From Comamonadaceae bacterium (GTDB lineage: Bacteria; Pseudomonadota; Gammaproteobacteria; Burkholderiales; Burkholderiaceae_C), in contig CANFZJ010000153.1 of assembly GCA_947451445.1 (NCBI GenBank), forward strand, positions 1-7,502: DNA of 7,502 nucleotides. Reading direction: 5' to 3'. Below, piece by piece: positions 6,852-7,502 of this stretch. How positions within the stretch are numbered: position 1 is the first letter of the stretch; the number at the start of each line of letters is the position of its first letter. Made by a program: the position numbers and the translations under genes. Under the pieces are notes generated by a model. The model did not search any database. It saw nothing but the letters and a program-made list of their open reading frames with translations, and was not told the origin of the DNA.

Positions 6852-7502
6852 TCAGGGCAGCTGCCACAGCGCCTGCATGTAGGCGGGCTGGGTCATCAGG
6901 CTGTCCCACGCGGGCGCGGGCGCGGGGGTGGTGGGTAGCAGGGCCTGGCGGCGGGCTTCAGCGGCTTCATCGGGCTGCCACTGGCCTTTGAGCTGGGCTT
7001 GGGTCATGCCGTCCAGCAGACCATCCACCTCTTGCCCACCGCCCAGGCTCTGGTTACACAGCAGCACCAAATCGCAACCCGCTTGCAGCGCTGTGATGGC
7101 CGCCGCCGTGTAGCTGAGTTGCTGGCCGTCGATCTGGCGGGCCCCGGCCATGCTCAGGTCGTCGCTGAAGATGGCACCCTGGAAGCCCAGCTTGCCGCGC
7201 AAGATGTCTTGCAGCCACTTGGTTGAAAAGCCTGCCGGGCGTTTGTCTACCTTGGGATAAATCACGTGGGCGGGCATGACGCTGCTGAGGCTGCCGCCCA
7301 GCCAGGGGTACGGGGCGGCATCAATGGCCAGGATGGCTTTCAGGCTGCGCTTGTCCACGGGAATGGCGGTGTGTGAGTCGGCGGCGACGAAGCCGTGGCC
7401 GGGGAAGTGCTTGCCGCAGTTGGCCATGCCCGCCAGCAGCAGGCCGTGCATGAGACTCTTGGCCAGCAAGGCGACCACGCGCGGGTCGCGGTGAAAGCTG
7501 CG
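6852..7502 (-). CDS. nagZ: Beta-N-acetylhexosaminidase NagZ, C-terminal part (start beyond window)
   Basis: NagZ is a family GH3 cytoplasmic enzyme that removes GlcNAc from GlcNAc-anhydroMurNAc peptides during peptidoglycan recycling. The frame stays open to the right edge (RSFHRDPRVVALLAKSL), so the GTG at 7478 is internal and the true start lies outside; 216 of the roughly 340-360 residues usual for the family are present. The family's catalytic loop, KHFPGHG (visible residues 31-37) followed by ADSH (41-44), supplies the His/Asp acid-base pair. FSDDLSMAGA (112-121) contains the nucleophilic Asp. VMPAHVIYP (75-83), LGFQGAIFSDD and AGCDLVLLCN are also typical. The final 25 or so residues are Pro/Ala-rich and less conserved. 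It converges on lysS across the palindromic repeat, which may end its transcript. It is on the opposite strand from the glycan operon and unrelated to it in function. Confidence 0.95.
   Translation of the reverse strand, partial: RSFHRDPRVVALLAKSLMHGLLLAGMANCGKHFPGHGFVAADSHTAIPVDKRSLKAILAIDAAPYPWLGGSLSSVMPAHVIYPKVDKRPAGFSTKWLQDILRGKLGFQGAIFSDDLSMAGARQIDGQQLSYTAAAITALQAGCDLVLLCNQSLGGGQEVDGLLDGMTQAQLKGQWQPDEAAEARRQALLPTTPAPAPAWDSLMTQPAYMQALWQLP

Overview
The window looks like the end of a surface-polysaccharide (O-antigen or capsule type) gene cluster lying against conserved housekeeping genes, in a betaproteobacterium most likely of the family Comamonadaceae (Rhodoferax/Polaromonas/Acidovorax-like). 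That placement rests on three things: the style of the lysS and nagZ proteins, the GC-rich codon use of lysS, and an intergenic palindromic repeat of a type I recall from many Comamonadaceae genomes. No species can be named from sequence alone.

Layout. Positions 1-2347 (+ strand) hold three tightly packed genes: the 3' part of a DUF268 protein, a GT11 fucosyltransferase-like protein overlapping it by an ATGA junction, and a GT2 glycosyltransferase four bases further on. Positions 2385-3509 hold a GT4 glycosyltransferase on the - strand, convergent with the GT2 gene. A 158-base gap (3510-3667) follows. It contains what looks like the last 40 codons of a lost + strand gene, which overlaps the start of the next gene. 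Positions 3668-5178 (+) hold an SDR nucleotide-sugar epimerase/reductase and a small PglC-like phosphoglycosyl transferase, joined by another ATGA overlap. Then come lysS (5239-6783, +), an intergenic palindromic repeat (about 6785-6850), and the C-terminal part of nagZ (6852 to the window end, - strand).

How the genes work together (inference from families): the SDR enzyme makes a UDP-linked amino-deoxysugar, and the phosphoglycosyl transferase loads that sugar phosphate onto undecaprenyl phosphate to start a repeat unit. The GT4, GT2 and GT11 enzymes then add further sugars, GT11 possibly a fucose. The DUF268 protein may modify the product. The 4,6-dehydratase, flippase, polymerase and GDP-fucose genes such a pathway needs are not in the window. 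LysS charges tRNA-Lys and NagZ recycles peptidoglycan; neither is functionally tied to the cluster.

Base composition shifts along the window: line 661-720 counts to 50% G+C and line 6001-6060 to 62%, as expected for a variable glycan locus next to core genes. I found no tRNA, rRNA, CRISPR, transposase or clearly novel system. The most curious points are the relic open frame before the SDR gene, the inverted GT4 gene, and the GT11/DUF268 pair.
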